A stretch of 64,000 nucleotides of DNA from a bacterium (GTDB lineage Bacteria; JACRDZ01; JAQUKH01). Where the stretch lies: contig JAQUKH010000010.1 of NCBI GenBank assembly GCA_028719205.1, positions 1 through 64,000 on the forward strand, given 5' to 3'. The notes below the pieces were generated by a model that saw only the letters and a list, made by a program, of their open reading frames with translations, did no database searches and was not told where the DNA came from. The position numbers and the translations under genes are program-made. Below are positions 49,778 to 59,178 of this stretch, in pieces; position 1 is the first letter of the stretch, and every line of letters starts with the position of its first letter.

Positions 49778-50604
49778 GATATAGTAAAAATGTTTATTTA
49801 ACAAAACGGCGCCACTCTGACGCGAAGAGGCAGGAATCAAGATCGGATTTTTTAAATTCATTGGGTAAAATAATGACGATTTTGGTTGGAACAGCTGTGG
49901 TTGTTTCCTTGTTCTGGATAACGCGCAATTTTGTTTTAGTCTCGCCATATTTTAATATAAAAAATATTACTGTTACAGGTAATAAGGCTGTTCCAAAAGA
50001 GGACATAATAAAATTAACCGGCATAGAACCCGGGCGGAATATTTTTAAATTAAATTTAGTCAAGGTCCAATACCAGATCAAAGAAAATCCTTTGTTTGAT
50101 AAAGTGTGTGTTAAAAGGTGCCTTCCCGATAAAGTCGAGATCCAGGTGGAAGAAAGGAAATCGGCGGCGTTTTTGAATATAAAAGGGGATTTTTACCTGG
50201 TCTCGGAAAATGGAATAATTTTTAAAAAATTATCATCAGTTATTTATGAGAACCTTCCGATAATAACTAATGTAAATTTGAAAAGTATTGTCTTAGGCAG
50301 TGAAATTGATTCTTATGACCTTAAGATGGGGTTAAAGGTCATAAAGGATATTAAAAGTGTTCAACCTGAACTTTTAGCCTGCATCTCGGAAATAAACGCG
50401 GGAAATGCTGATGAGATCATCGTTTATACTAACAATGGAATAAAAATAAAGGTTGATAAAAATACTGATAAAAGCAAATGGCTTCGGTTGAATATGGTAA
50501 TAAGCGCCGCGAATTCAGAAAAAATTCCGGTTGGTTATGTGGACATGCGTTACAATAAACAGATTGTTTTAAAGCCGGCGGAAAAAACAAGTAAAAGAAC
50601 GTGA
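49774..50604 (+). CDS. ftsQ: Cell division protein FtsQ
   Basis: The 276-residue protein has a basic cytoplasmic tail, one transmembrane helix (about 33-54) and a periplasmic POTRA domain (FNIKNITVTGNKAVPKEDIIKLTGIEPGRNIFKLNLVKV), followed by the FtsQ domain (CLPDKVEIQVEERKSAAFLNI...LVSENGIIF...PIITNVNLKSI). It connects FtsL to the divisome. The ATGA overlap with ddl indicates coupling. Confidence 0.9.
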   Translation: MRYSKNVYLTKRRHSDAKRQESRSDFLNSLGKIMTILVGTAVVVSLFWITRNFVLVSPYFNIKNITVTGNKAVPKEDIIKLTGIEPGRNIFKLNLVKVQYQIKENPLFDKVCVKRCLPDKVEIQVEERKSAAFLNIKGDFYLVSENGIIFKKLSSVIYENLPIITNVNLKSIVLGSEIDSYDLKMGLKVIKDIKSVQPELLACISEINAGNADEIIVYTNNGIKIKVDKNTDKSKWLRLNMVISAANSEKIPVGYVDMRYNKQIVLKPAEKTSKRT

Positions 50605-50635
50605 AATAACGTTTTACTAATATAAGGGGGATTAC

Positions 50636-51871
50636 ATGGCAAAAGAAAAAATAATAGTAGGATTGGATATCGGTACAACAAAAATTGCTACTATTGTCGC
50701 GAAGATTGATGATAATAAAAAAGACCTGGAAATAATAGGTGTTGGGATATCAGAATCTTTTGGAATGAAAAAAGGCATGGTGACAAATCTAGAGGCGGTA
50801 ACTTCCGCTATAGAAAAGTCAGTAAGTGCCGCCGAAGAGATGGCAGGCGTAAGGATAAACAAAGTATATGCCGGGATCGCCGGTGCTCATATAAAAGGGA
50901 TAAACAGCAGGAGCGCGATAAGTGTGCAGCGTCCTGATAAAGAAATAACAAAGTATGACGTGAGCCGCGTTATGGAAGCCGCTCAGACGGTGTCTATCCC
51001 TGTTGACAGAGAGATCATTTATGTTCTGCCGCAGGATTTTATCGTGGATGAGCAGTGCGGAATATCTGAGCCGGTCGGTATTGCCGGGAATAAGCTCGAG
51101 GCGGAAGTGCATATATTTATAGGTGCAGTAACTTCCATTCAGAATCTGATAAGATGTGTTAATGAGGCCGGGATTGAAGTGGAAGAGATAGCCCCGGAAC
51201 CGCTGGTTTCAAGTTACGCGGTGTTGAACGAGGATGAAAAAAGGCTGGGTGTGATTCTCGCGGATATGGGAGGCGGCACAACGGATATCGCTATTTACGT
51301 GAATGGGATATTAAGGCATACCGCTGTTATTCCTGTAGGCGGAGATCAAATTACAAATGACCTGTCAGTAGGCTTACGTGTTCCTGTCAGCGAAGCTGAA
51401 CGGATAAAAAAGGAATATTGCAAGGCCATGTATTTCGAGGAAGACAAAACTGATCCGGTGGATATTCCATGTAACGGTAATCAGGGTGAGCGCATGTTCT
51501 CGCAAAAAGAACTTTCTTTTATAATTAAACCAAGGCTTGAGGAAATTTTCTGGCTTATACACAATGAGGTCAGAAGTTCCGGTTTTGAGGGTTTGACCGC
51601 TTCAGGATTGGTCCTGACCGGTGGGACATCCCAAATGAAAAATATCGACAAATTGGGAGAAAAAATATTTTCCCTGCCTGTCCGAAAAGGCGCGCCAAAT
51701 ACCAGCATAAAAGGTTTACATGATCTGATAAATAATCCGATATATTCCACAGGTGTAGGACTTATTCATTACGCGTGGAAGAAGCATTGTGAAGATAACA
51801 GCAAAAATGAATTAAATATATTTGAAAAAACTTTCAATAAATTAGGGTCTTTGATCAAAGCATTACCCTGA
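50636..51871 (+). CDS. ftsA: Cell division protein FtsA
   Basis: This 411-residue actin-like protein tethers FtsZ to the membrane. IIVGLDIGTTKIATIVAKI, GMKKGMVTNLEAVTSAIEKSV, AGAHIKGINS (1C domain), PEPLVSSYAVL, ILADMGGGTTDIAIYVNG and LVLTGGTSQMKNIDKL are present. The C-terminus ends in an amphipathic stretch (IFEKTFNKLGSLIKAL) suited to membrane binding. AAGGGGG lies before ATG 50636. Confidence 0.96.
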   Translation: MAKEKIIVGLDIGTTKIATIVAKIDDNKKDLEIIGVGISESFGMKKGMVTNLEAVTSAIEKSVSAAEEMAGVRINKVYAGIAGAHIKGINSRSAISVQRPDKEITKYDVSRVMEAAQTVSIPVDREIIYVLPQDFIVDEQCGISEPVGIAGNKLEAEVHIFIGAVTSIQNLIRCVNEAGIEVEEIAPEPLVSSYAVLNEDEKRLGVILADMGGGTTDIAIYVNGILRHTAVIPVGGDQITNDLSVGLRVPVSEAERIKKEYCKAMYFEEDKTDPVDIPCNGNQGERMFSQKELSFIIKPRLEEIFWLIHNEVRSSGFEGLTASGLVLTGGTSQMKNIDKLGEKIFSLPVRKGAPNTSIKGLHDLINNPIYSTGVGLIHYAWKKHCEDNSKNELNIFEKTFNKLGSLIKALP

Positions 51872-51894
51872 TTTAGTATCACAAGGAGGATAAA

Positions 51895-53025
51895 ATGGCA
51901 TTAGAATTCAGTAATGAATTTGAAAAATCCGCGTCTATTAAAGTAGTTGGAGTCGGCGGCGGCGGCGGTAACGCCGTAAACAGGATGATCGACGCTAAAA
52001 TGCAGGGGGTTGAATTTATAGCAGTTAATACTGACCTTCAGGATCTGCGCGCCTCTCAGGCAAATATTAAAATTCATATCGGTGAAAAAGTGACACGTGG
52101 ATTGGGAGCGGGATCCAGCCCGGAGCTTGGAGAAAAAGCGGCAATAGAGGATAAATCAAAAATAGCCGAGGCTTTAGAAGGCGCGGATATGGTTTTTATT
52201 ACCGCGGGTATGGGTGGCGGGACAGGTACCGGGGCGGCTCCGGTTATTGCCCAGATGGCTAAAGAAATGGGAATTTTGACGGTAGCCGTTGTTACAAAAC
52301 CGTTTATTTTTGAAGGAAGAAAGAGAGTAATGCACGCGGACGAAGGATTGAAAAAATTAACTCAACATGTAGATACCGTTATTACCATTCCTAACCAGAG
52401 GCTTTTATCGGTTGTCGGTAAAAATATTCCGATCATTGACGCTTTTAAGGTTGCTGACGACGTGTTACGGAGCGCGGTGCAGGGTATATCGGATCTTATA
52501 ACTGTTCCCGGCTTGATAAATCTGGATTTTTCAGATGTCAGGACGATCATGTCAGGCATGGGAGACGCGCTGATGGGTACAGGCTCGGCGTCAGGCGAGG
52601 GCCGCGCGATAAAAGCAGCCCAGCAGGCTATTACTAATCCTCTGCTTGAAGACACGACTATAAACGGCGCTAAAGGCATTTTAATTAACGTGACAGGCGG
52701 GCCGGAAATGACATTGCATGAAGTCAGTGAGGCCGCCAATCTAATATACGAAGCCGCGGATGAATCCGCGCATATTATTTTCGGAGCGGTGATAAATGAA
52801 GATTGCGGTGATGACGTGAGAGTCACAGTTATCGCGACCGGGTTTGAAAGGCCAAGCCGGAGCAAAGACCTGGATAAAAACGAATTCAGTTTTGACCGCA
52901 CAAAAAATCCGGCAAATAAAAATTTTGAAAAACGCGAAGGATTCAAATTAGAACAGTTTCTTTCAAATAATATGGAAGATAATTTAGATATCCCGGCATT
53001 TTTGAGAAATCAAAAATCCATGTAA
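51895..53025 (+). CDS. ftsZ: Cell division GTPase FtsZ
   Basis: The 376-residue tubulin homologue has [18 protein letters not shown], the tubulin signature [21 protein letters not shown]-like [22 protein letters not shown] and a short linker ending in the conserved peptide DIPAFLRNQ, which binds FtsA. AAGGAGG lies 6-7 bases before ATG 51895. It closes the dcw cluster; a terminator follows. Confidence 0.98.
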   Translation: MALEFSNEFEKSASIKVVGVGGGGGNAVNRMIDAKMQGVEFIAVNTDLQDLRASQANIKIHIGEKVTRGLGAGSSPELGEKAAIEDKSKIAEALEGADMVFITAGMGGGTGTGAAPVIAQMAKEMGILTVAVVTKPFIFEGRKRVMHADEGLKKLTQHVDTVITIPNQRLLSVVGKNIPIIDAFKVADDVLRSAVQGISDLITVPGLINLDFSDVRTIMSGMGDALMGTGSASGEGRAIKAAQQAITNPLLEDTTINGAKGILINVTGGPEMTLHEVSEAANLIYEAADESAHIIFGAVINEDCGDDVRVTVIATGFERPSRSKDLDKNEFSFDRTKNPANKNFEKREGFKLEQFLSNNMEDNLDIPAFLRNQKSM

Positions 53026-53055
53026 TAACAGAAAAACAAAATTCAAAATAAATTT

Positions 53056-53092
53056 AACCCTGGCTTCTATAATTCAGAAGCCGGGGTTTTTT
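53056..53092 (+). terminator. Rho-independent terminator of the dcw cluster
   Basis: AACCCTGGCTTCT pairs with AGAAGCCGGGGTT (one G-T pair) around a 7-base loop, followed by six T. Confidence 0.9.
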
Positions 53093-53125
53093 GTTGCATT
53101 TATTCCCCATAATGACCCAAATCTC

Positions 53126-53134
53126 TGATATAAT
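53126..53134 (+). promoter_or_regulatory. Extended -10 element before the radical SAM gene
   Basis: TGATATAAT ends 11 bases before ATG 53146. No Shine-Dalgarno sequence is present, so the transcript should be nearly leaderless. Confidence 0.6.
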
Positions 53135-53145
53135 TTTATAATCAT

Positions 53146-54744
53146 ATGATCAGCAACAAAGAATTACTAAAAAGCGAAAAAGGCCCTAAATACAACCCGT
53201 TTGGGAAAAATATCAGGACGGCTTTGGTATATCCTAATTTTTATTCGATCGGGATGTCCAACCTTGGGTTCCAGACCATATACCACCTTTTAAATTCCTA
53301 TACTAACACTTATTGCGAAAGAATATTTTTGTCTAATGAAGAAAAAATATATTCTTTTGAGAACAATCAATCTTTAAATAGTTTTAATTTTATATTTTTT
53401 TCGCTGTCTTTTGAAGGGGATTATCCTAATATTGTGAAGATATTGGATAAAGGGAATATTCCTGTTTTCGCGTGCGACCGGGATGAGACGCATCCGGTAA
53501 TAGCTGGCGGAGGTGTATGCGCTTTTTTGAATCCTGAGCCAGTCGCGGATTTTTTTGATTATTTTGTGATAGGCGAGGCGGAGGAAGTTTTAAGCAGGCT
53601 TATCGATATTTATGATAAAAATTATTCCGGCGGGTTTAAAACAAAGAAAGAACGTGAATCGTATTTAATTGAGATCTCAAAAATTGAAGGGGTTTATGTC
53701 CCGCAGTTTTATAACTTTGTTTATAACAATAAAAATGAGATAACATCGGTAGAAGTACAAAAAGGCGCGCCGTCCAAAATAAAAAGGCTTTATATCAAGG
53801 ACCTGGACAGCTTGCCGATCCTGCCGCAGATAACCAGCCCGCATCTGGAATTCGGTGATATGTTCCTTTTAGAGGTCGGGAGGGGATGTCCCTTTCAGTG
53901 TAATTTCTGCGGGGCGACTTCTGTTTATAAGCCGTACCGTTTTAGAAGTTTGGAGACAATAAAAAAGATCGTCAGAGGCCAGAAAGGGATAAAAACATTC
54001 GGTTTAATAAGCCCGGCTGTATCATGTTATCCAAAAATGGAGGAGCTCTTCGAGCTTTTCTATTCGGAAAAAGCCAAAACGTCCTTTTCTTCGTTGAGAA
54101 TAGATAAAATTGATGATAAATTGGCCCTTCTGCTGTCTGAAAATAATCAGAGCACTATAACCCTGGCCCCTGAATGCGGCTCACAGCGCATGAGAAATAT
54201 GGTTAATAAAAAAATAGAAGAAGAAGATATTCTTATGGCCATTGAAAACCTGGCTAAGCATAAAATAAAGAATATTAAACTGTATTTTATGATAGGGCTT
54301 CCTGAGGAAAAACCGGAGGATATTGAGGCCATTTATGCCTTGACACAAAAAATCAGGGATGTTACAATAACTGTTTATAAAAAGACGAAATATCTAACTA
54401 AAATAACGATCCATATTACTCCTTACGTTCCAAAGCCTCATACCCCGTGGCAGGATATAAGTATGAGCGATGAGGAGGATTTAAGATCAAAATTGCATTT
54501 TTTACATAAATCTGTTTCAGAACTTGGATCGATCAAACTGGAAGCGGAAGATGTGAAAAACGCGATTTTGCAGTCAGTATATTCCAGAGGGGACAGGAAA
54601 TTAGCCGAATTTATTATTGCGTTATCCCGTTCGGAAAATAAGAACTGGAAAATAGCAGGCAAAAAATCAGGTTTTGCCTGGCAAAGATATTTATCAACGG
54701 AGCACTATGGTAAAATTTTGCCATGGGAACTCATAAGTGAATAG
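53146..54744 (+). CDS. B12-binding-type radical SAM protein
   Basis: The 532-residue protein has an N-terminal cobalamin-binding-like Rossmann region (about 25-160: RTALVYPNFYSIGMSNLGFQTIYHLLN; FFSLSFEGDYPNIVKIL; AGGGVCAFLNPEPVADFFDYFVIGEAEE) and a radical SAM core with CPFQCNFC (Cys 248, 252, 255), TLAPECGSQRMRNMVNK and LYFMIGLPEEKPEDIEAI. It matches the TIGR03960-like class, whose substrates are unknown. The last codons and the spacer (54737-54758) contain the direct repeat GTGAATAG, so the C-terminal end may have been reshaped. Confidence 0.85.
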   Translation: MISNKELLKSEKGPKYNPFGKNIRTALVYPNFYSIGMSNLGFQTIYHLLNSYTNTYCERIFLSNEEKIYSFENNQSLNSFNFIFFSLSFEGDYPNIVKILDKGNIPVFACDRDETHPVIAGGGVCAFLNPEPVADFFDYFVIGEAEEVLSRLIDIYDKNYSGGFKTKKERESYLIEISKIEGVYVPQFYNFVYNNKNEITSVEVQKGAPSKIKRLYIKDLDSLPILPQITSPHLEFGDMFLLEVGRGCPFQCNFCGATSVYKPYRFRSLETIKKIVRGQKGIKTFGLISPAVSCYPKMEELFELFYSEKAKTSFSSLRIDKIDDKLALLLSENNQSTITLAPECGSQRMRNMVNKKIEEEDILMAIENLAKHKIKNIKLYFMIGLPEEKPEDIEAIYALTQKIRDVTITVYKKTKYLTKITIHITPYVPKPHTPWQDISMSDEEDLRSKLHFLHKSVSELGSIKLEAEDVKNAILQSVYSRGDRKLAEFIIALSRSENKNWKIAGKKSGFAWQRYLSTEHYGKILPWELISE

Positions 54745-54758
54745 TTGACAGTGAATAG
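54737..54758 (+). repeat. GTGAATAG direct repeat overlapping a stop codon
   Basis: GTGAATAG at 54737-54744 supplies the final Glu codon and TAG stop of the radical SAM gene, and recurs at 54751-54758. It may be a fragment of a GTGAATAGT-type intergenic array. Confidence 0.45.
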
Positions 54759-54793
54759 CCGATATTAAAATTTAAAGGTTTAAATACTAAACT

Positions 54794-56182
54794 ATGGCTC
54801 AGATATTCAAAAGACGAATTGAGAATAGAAATCAGCATATGATCTTTTTTACCAGTATGGTTATCCTTTTCATTACTGGTTATTTTAAGAGCGTTCCTAA
54901 ATCATGGCTGCATTATCTTGGAAATACTACTTTGTTCTGGTCGCAGTTCAGCGCGATTTTGCACAGGTTAGCCGCGATAGCCTTCATAGTTTCCTCCCTT
55001 TACCATTTGAAGTTTTTGTTTATGAGTTCAGATGGGCGGTCTAATTTTAAAAATCTTATTTTTACCAAACAGGATATAGTTGATTTTTTTATACATGTTT
55101 TTTCCTCGCTTGGCCTTACTAAGAAAAAACTTATCAGAAAACGTTATTATTATAATGAAAAATGTGACTACTGGATCATGTTCCAGGGAACAATAATTTT
55201 TATTATTACCGGGACGATCCTCTGGCTGGAGGAATATTTCGGGAAATTTGCCATAGATATTTCTTATATACTTCATAATAAGGAGGCACTATGGGGAGTT
55301 TATGCTATTGTAGTCTGGCACTTTTTCAATCTTCATCCGGAATTTTATCTTTACGCGCGCGAGGACGCGCAGCCCTGCGGGCGTGATGAATGTGTATTTT
55401 GCGGCATTTGTGACTTATTGACCCAGGATAAAGACAGCCTTAATGTATTCCTCAGCGGCGATCAAAAGGTAGACGGCCTGACAAAAACATATACCCTTAA
55501 TTTATGTATCGGCGATATGCTGACAAGGGCTAATAAGCTTAGGGAAAAGGGTATTACGTCCTGCAAGGAGGGTGTAGCAGTTTTAGCCGCTGATACAACG
55601 GTTTGTCAGTATGGCTGTATCGGCCTCGGTGATTGTGTGTTAGCCTGCAGGACGCATGCCAGGTATTTTGACGACAAAGGAAGAGGGATGGTAGACAATT
55701 CAAAATGTACCGGGTGCGAAGAGTGCATAAAGATTTGCCCGCGGAATCTTATTATCATGTATCCTAAGGAAAAACGTGTTCATATTCCTTGTAATTCGCT
55801 GGATAAAGGCACAAAGGTCAGAGAAGTATGCGCTGTCGGGTGTTTAGGCTGCGGGATATGCGTCAAGTTCTGTCCTGTTCAGGCTATTACACTCTCAAAT
55901 AATCTGGCAAAAATTGATTATTCAAAATGTATTGAATGCGGTATTTGCGCGGTTAAATGCCCTCACAAAACTATTGTGGATACCACGGGCCCGAGGGCAA
56001 AAGTTAATATTCTGACAAAAGATTGTACGGGGTGTTCCGAGTGCGTGAAAGTTTGTCCTGTTAAGGCCATCCAGCCGGATACCGCGAACGCGGGTAAATT
56101 TATAGTGCTGGAAGATAAATGTATCGGATGCAAGGTTTGTATCGATAAATGTCCCACCAAATGTATTAAAATTAAATCATAG
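54794..56182 (+). CDS. Fusion of a cytochrome b membrane domain with an RnfB-like polyferredoxin
   Basis: The 462-residue protein has two parts. Residues 1-185 form a four-helix cytochrome b unit like formate-dehydrogenase gamma, with likely haem ligands among H15, H57, H71, H176 and H181. Residues 195-462 carry about seven iron-sulfur cluster motifs: CGRDECVFCGIC at 195-206, an RnfB-style block C257...C271QYGCIGLGDCVLAC285, then four-Cys sets at 305-315, 346-360, 379-389, 411-421 and 443-453. It should pass electrons between ferredoxin and the quinone pool or a periplasmic partner. No other Rnf gene is adjacent. No ribosome binding site is clear. Confidence 0.85.
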   Translation: MAQIFKRRIENRNQHMIFFTSMVILFITGYFKSVPKSWLHYLGNTTLFWSQFSAILHRLAAIAFIVSSLYHLKFLFMSSDGRSNFKNLIFTKQDIVDFFIHVFSSLGLTKKKLIRKRYYYNEKCDYWIMFQGTIIFIITGTILWLEEYFGKFAIDISYILHNKEALWGVYAIVVWHFFNLHPEFYLYAREDAQPCGRDECVFCGICDLLTQDKDSLNVFLSGDQKVDGLTKTYTLNLCIGDMLTRANKLREKGITSCKEGVAVLAADTTVCQYGCIGLGDCVLACRTHARYFDDKGRGMVDNSKCTGCEECIKICPRNLIIMYPKEKRVHIPCNSLDKGTKVREVCAVGCLGCGICVKFCPVQAITLSNNLAKIDYSKCIECGICAVKCPHKTIVDTTGPRAKVNILTKDCTGCSECVKVCPVKAIQPDTANAGKFIVLEDKCIGCKVCIDKCPTKCIKIKS

Positions 56183-56215
56183 AGATGCCCGATTCGGACG
56201 TTTCTATAAATAAAA

Positions 56216-57778
56216 ATGTCCACTAAAAATCATCTTATCAAATCAACAACGATTATCAGCCTGAGCACGGTCTTGAGCCGGATTTTCGGGTTTATACGCG
56301 ATATGGTTATAGCTAAATTTCTCGGGACCGGGATGCTCGCGGATGTGTTCCTGGCAAGCTTCGGAATCCCCAACATGATGAGGCATTTAATGGGTGAGGG
56401 TGTTCTCAGCGCGGGATTAGTTCCGGTTTTTACTGAATCTATTGAAAAAAATACAAGAGAAGAAACTAACTTGTTAATGAGCAGTTTTTTATGGATAGTT
56501 TTGATATTTTCAATTTTGGTTACTGTAATATTTATTATTTTTACTCCCTTTCTGGTAAGAATGATCCTTCCTGGTTTTATTTCTTCTCCTGAAAAAATGG
56601 AATTAACTATTAAAATAACCCGATGGTTAATACCTTACCTGATATTTATCGGCGTTTCATCATGTATGATAGGAATGCTTCATTCGTACAAATATTTTTT
56701 TGTTCCCGCGATCTCCCCCGCCGTTTTTAATTTTGGGATTGTTATTTCATCCTTGTTTTTTGGGATTCTTTTCGATCAGCCGTTGAAAGGAATAGTAGCC
56801 GGTGTGCTTATAGGCGGTTTTATGCAGATCATGATCCAATGGCCGATGCTGGTTCATATTGGATTTAAAATGAAGTTTGTTTTCTGGCATCCCGCGATAA
56901 AGAGGATTTTAAAAATGATCGGGCCGGCTATTTTTGCCTTGGCGGTAACAGAGATAAATATTACGATCACAAGGATTTTTGCCTCATCAGGACAGTTGGC
57001 CGGGGAGGGGGCAATTTCCATTTTATATTACGCGAACAGGTTGATCCAGTTGCCGATGGGGATTTTTACGATAGCTATCTCGACAGCTATTTTACCTACA
57101 CTTTCCAGCCAGTTTATTGAAGGAGATATTGAGAAAGCAAAACTTACTATTTTATACGCGTTCCGGTTTTCTTTGTTTATAGTCATTCCTGCCACAGTGG
57201 GGCTTATTGTTTTGCGTGTCCCTATTATCCGTCTTTTGTTTGAAAGGGGCGCGTTCGGCCCGGGCGCGACCCATGATACCGCTATGGCGCTTTTATTCTA
57301 CAGCCTGGGTATATTAGGTTATGTCGGCGTAAAAATAATTATCCCGGTATTTTATTCATTAGAAGATACATTCACCCCCGCGAAAATCGCGTTACTTATA
57401 TTAGTTATCAGCGTCTTTCTGGATTTTATTTTGGTCCGGTTAATGAGATTTTCGGGCCTGGCGCTCAGCATTTCTGTTTCAAATTTTATCCAACTTGGTT
57501 TTTTGATTTTCTTTTTAAAAAATAAAATCGGCCCGCTGGGATTAAAAAAGATGGTTATGCCTTTTATAAAAGTTGTAATGATCTCTTTTTTTATGGGCGC
57601 GGCCTGTTATTTGTTAATTAATTTTATCGAGAAATTCATTGTTTTGAATTTAATAAATCAGATTTTTGAAGTAGGATTTTGTATTGCCGCGGGTATTATA
57701 ATATTTTTTGGTTTATGTTATATTTTTAAACTTAAAGAAATGGAGATCATTGGCGAAATAATTAGCAGAAAACGTTAA
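56216..57778 (+). CDS. murJ: Lipid II flippase MurJ
   Basis: This 520-residue MOP-superfamily protein with about 14 helices moves lipid II across the inner membrane. The N-terminus STVLSRIFGFIRDMVIAKFLGTGMLADVFLASFGIPNMMRHLMGEG, including the essential Arg residues in the lumen, and GLVPVFTE are diagnostic; ILYYANRLIQLPMGIFTIAISTAILPTLS and LFERGAFGP are also typical. It supplies substrate for the wall enzymes of the dcw cluster. No ribosome binding site is evident before ATG 56216. Confidence 0.96.
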   Translation: MSTKNHLIKSTTIISLSTVLSRIFGFIRDMVIAKFLGTGMLADVFLASFGIPNMMRHLMGEGVLSAGLVPVFTESIEKNTREETNLLMSSFLWIVLIFSILVTVIFIIFTPFLVRMILPGFISSPEKMELTIKITRWLIPYLIFIGVSSCMIGMLHSYKYFFVPAISPAVFNFGIVISSLFFGILFDQPLKGIVAGVLIGGFMQIMIQWPMLVHIGFKMKFVFWHPAIKRILKMIGPAIFALAVTEINITITRIFASSGQLAGEGAISILYYANRLIQLPMGIFTIAISTAILPTLSSQFIEGDIEKAKLTILYAFRFSLFIVIPATVGLIVLRVPIIRLLFERGAFGPGATHDTAMALLFYSLGILGYVGVKIIIPVFYSLEDTFTPAKIALLILVISVFLDFILVRLMRFSGLALSISVSNFIQLGFLIFFLKNKIGPLGLKKMVMPFIKVVMISFFMGAACYLLINFIEKFIVLNLINQIFEVGFCIAAGIIIFFGLCYIFKLKEMEIIGEIISRKR

Positions 57779-57782
57779 AAAA

Positions 57783-57791
57783 TGATATAAT
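57783..57791 (+). promoter_or_regulatory. Extended -10 element before kdsA
   Basis: TGATATAAT ends 9 bases before ATG 57801, identical to the element at 53126-53134. It could start a kdsA-lptCAB transcript with almost no leader. Confidence 0.6.
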
Positions 57792-57800
57792 TTAAAAGTT

Positions 57801-58637
57801 ATGAAAACCAAAGAGATCATTATAAATAAAGTAAAAATCGGCGGGGTAAATCCATTGGTTCTTATCGCGGGGCCTTGTGTTATCGAGTCAGAAAAGATTT
57901 TGTTCCTTTGCGCGGAAAAACTCTTGAAAATGACCGCAAAAATGAAAATACCTTTTATCTTTAAAGCATCCTATGATAAGGCAAACCGGTCATCAGTTGA
58001 TTCATATCGCGGCCCTGGTTTTAAAAATGGTTTGAAGCTTCTTGGCAGATTAAAAAAAGAATTTAAGTTTCCTGTTACTTCTGATGTCCACTGCAAAGAA
58101 GAAATTCAAGAAGCGTCAGAGGTTTTGGATATGCTCCAGATCCCGGCTTTGCTTTCCCGCCAGACAGATTTTATTGTAAACGCGGCAAAAACAGGGAAAG
58201 TAATAAATATAAAAAAAGGACAGTTTTTATCTCCCTGGGAGATGAAAAATGTTGTTTCTAAAATTGAGAGCGCTGGGAATGTAAATATAATATTAACTGA
58301 AAGGGGAACATCTTTTGGTTACAATAATCTTGTAGTGGATATGCGTTCCTTGCCTTGTTTGAGGCAATTGGGATATCCGGTAGTTTTTGATGCCACGCAT
58401 AGTGTCCAGCTTCCGGGAGGGTTAGGAAAATCTTCCTCAGGGCAGAGGGAATTTGTGCCGTTTTTAGCTAAATCCGCGATCGGTTGCGGCTGTGACGGAA
58501 TTTTTATGGAAGTTCATGTGAATCCTGAAAAAGCTCTATGCGATGGGCCTAATATGCTCCCGATAAAGGATTTGCCGCCTTTGTTGGAAGAATTGATGGC
58601 GATTGATGAGTTAAAAAGAAAAAAATTTTCAAGGTAG
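57801..58637 (+). CDS. kdsA: 3-deoxy-8-phosphooctulonate (Kdo-8-phosphate) synthase
   Basis: The 278-residue enzyme condenses phosphoenolpyruvate with arabinose 5-phosphate, the first Kdo step for LPS. LIAGPCVIESE, IFKASYDKANRSSVDSYRGPG, VTSDVHCKEEIQEASEVLDMLQIPALLSRQTDF, NIKKGQFLSPWEMKNV and VFDATHSVQLPGG are family blocks. Its location before lptC, lptA and lptB groups LPS synthesis with export. Confidence 0.97.
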   Translation: MKTKEIIINKVKIGGVNPLVLIAGPCVIESEKILFLCAEKLLKMTAKMKIPFIFKASYDKANRSSVDSYRGPGFKNGLKLLGRLKKEFKFPVTSDVHCKEEIQEASEVLDMLQIPALLSRQTDFIVNAAKTGKVINIKKGQFLSPWEMKNVVSKIESAGNVNIILTERGTSFGYNNLVVDMRSLPCLRQLGYPVVFDATHSVQLPGGLGKSSSGQREFVPFLAKSAIGCGCDGIFMEVHVNPEKALCDGPNMLPIKDLPPLLEELMAIDELKRKKFSR

Positions 58638-58644
58638 AAAATCA

Positions 58645-59178
58645 GTGAAAAAATTATTAACTTTTATAATTGCCGGAATCAGCGTTATATTTTTATCATG
58701 CGGAAAAGATGAAAAAATTTCTTTCGTAGAAAATAAAGTAAAGGGGCCGCAGTTAGTAATTGACAAATTTTCGATCACTGCCACGAACATGGGTAAAACG
58801 GAATGGATATTTCACGCGCGGAAGGCTGTAGTTTTTGAAGATAAAAATTTAATTGATGCTGATGAAATAAATATTGATTTTTTTATTGATAAAAAAGGGG
58901 AGGAGATATCTTCTCATTTAGTTGCCATAAAGGGAAACGTTAATACCAAGACTAATGATATGGAAGCAGTGGGAGCAGTTGTTTTAACTTCCGGAAGCGG
59001 CAATACATTATTTACAGAAAAAGTAAAGTGGCTTTCCGCAGCTCAAAAGTTTTTTACTGAGGAAGCGGTTAAAGTAGAAAAAAAAGACAGCATAATAACA
59101 GGTATCGGCATGGAGGCGGATCCGAATTTAGAAAATGTCAGGATCTTTAAGGATGTTAAAGTAGAGGCTAAAGAATGA
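58645..59178 (+). CDS. lptC: LPS export protein LptC, lipoprotein-like N-terminus
   Basis: The 177-residue protein starts at GTG 58645. Its N-terminus (KKLLTFIIAGISVIFLSCGKDE) ends in a lipobox with Cys at about 20, where E. coli LptC has a plain anchor helix. The beta-jellyroll region (ITATNMGKTEWIFHARKAVVFED...IDADEINIDFF...AVGAVVLTSGSGNTLFTEKVKW) fits the LptC family. It overlaps lptA by 4 bp. Confidence 0.88.
   Translation: MKKLLTFIIAGISVIFLSCGKDEKISFVENKVKGPQLVIDKFSITATNMGKTEWIFHARKAVVFEDKNLIDADEINIDFFIDKKGEEISSHLVAIKGNVNTKTNDMEAVGAVVLTSGSGNTLFTEKVKWLSAAQKFFTEEAVKVEKKDSIITGIGMEADPNLENVRIFKDVKVEAKE

Noticed and set aside
52362-52946. Minus-strand frame of 194 codons opposite ftsZ
   Set aside because: It has good length, but ftsZ is certain on the plus strand, and this frame's low-complexity Ser/Pro/Ile sequence is typical of antisense to a conserved gene.
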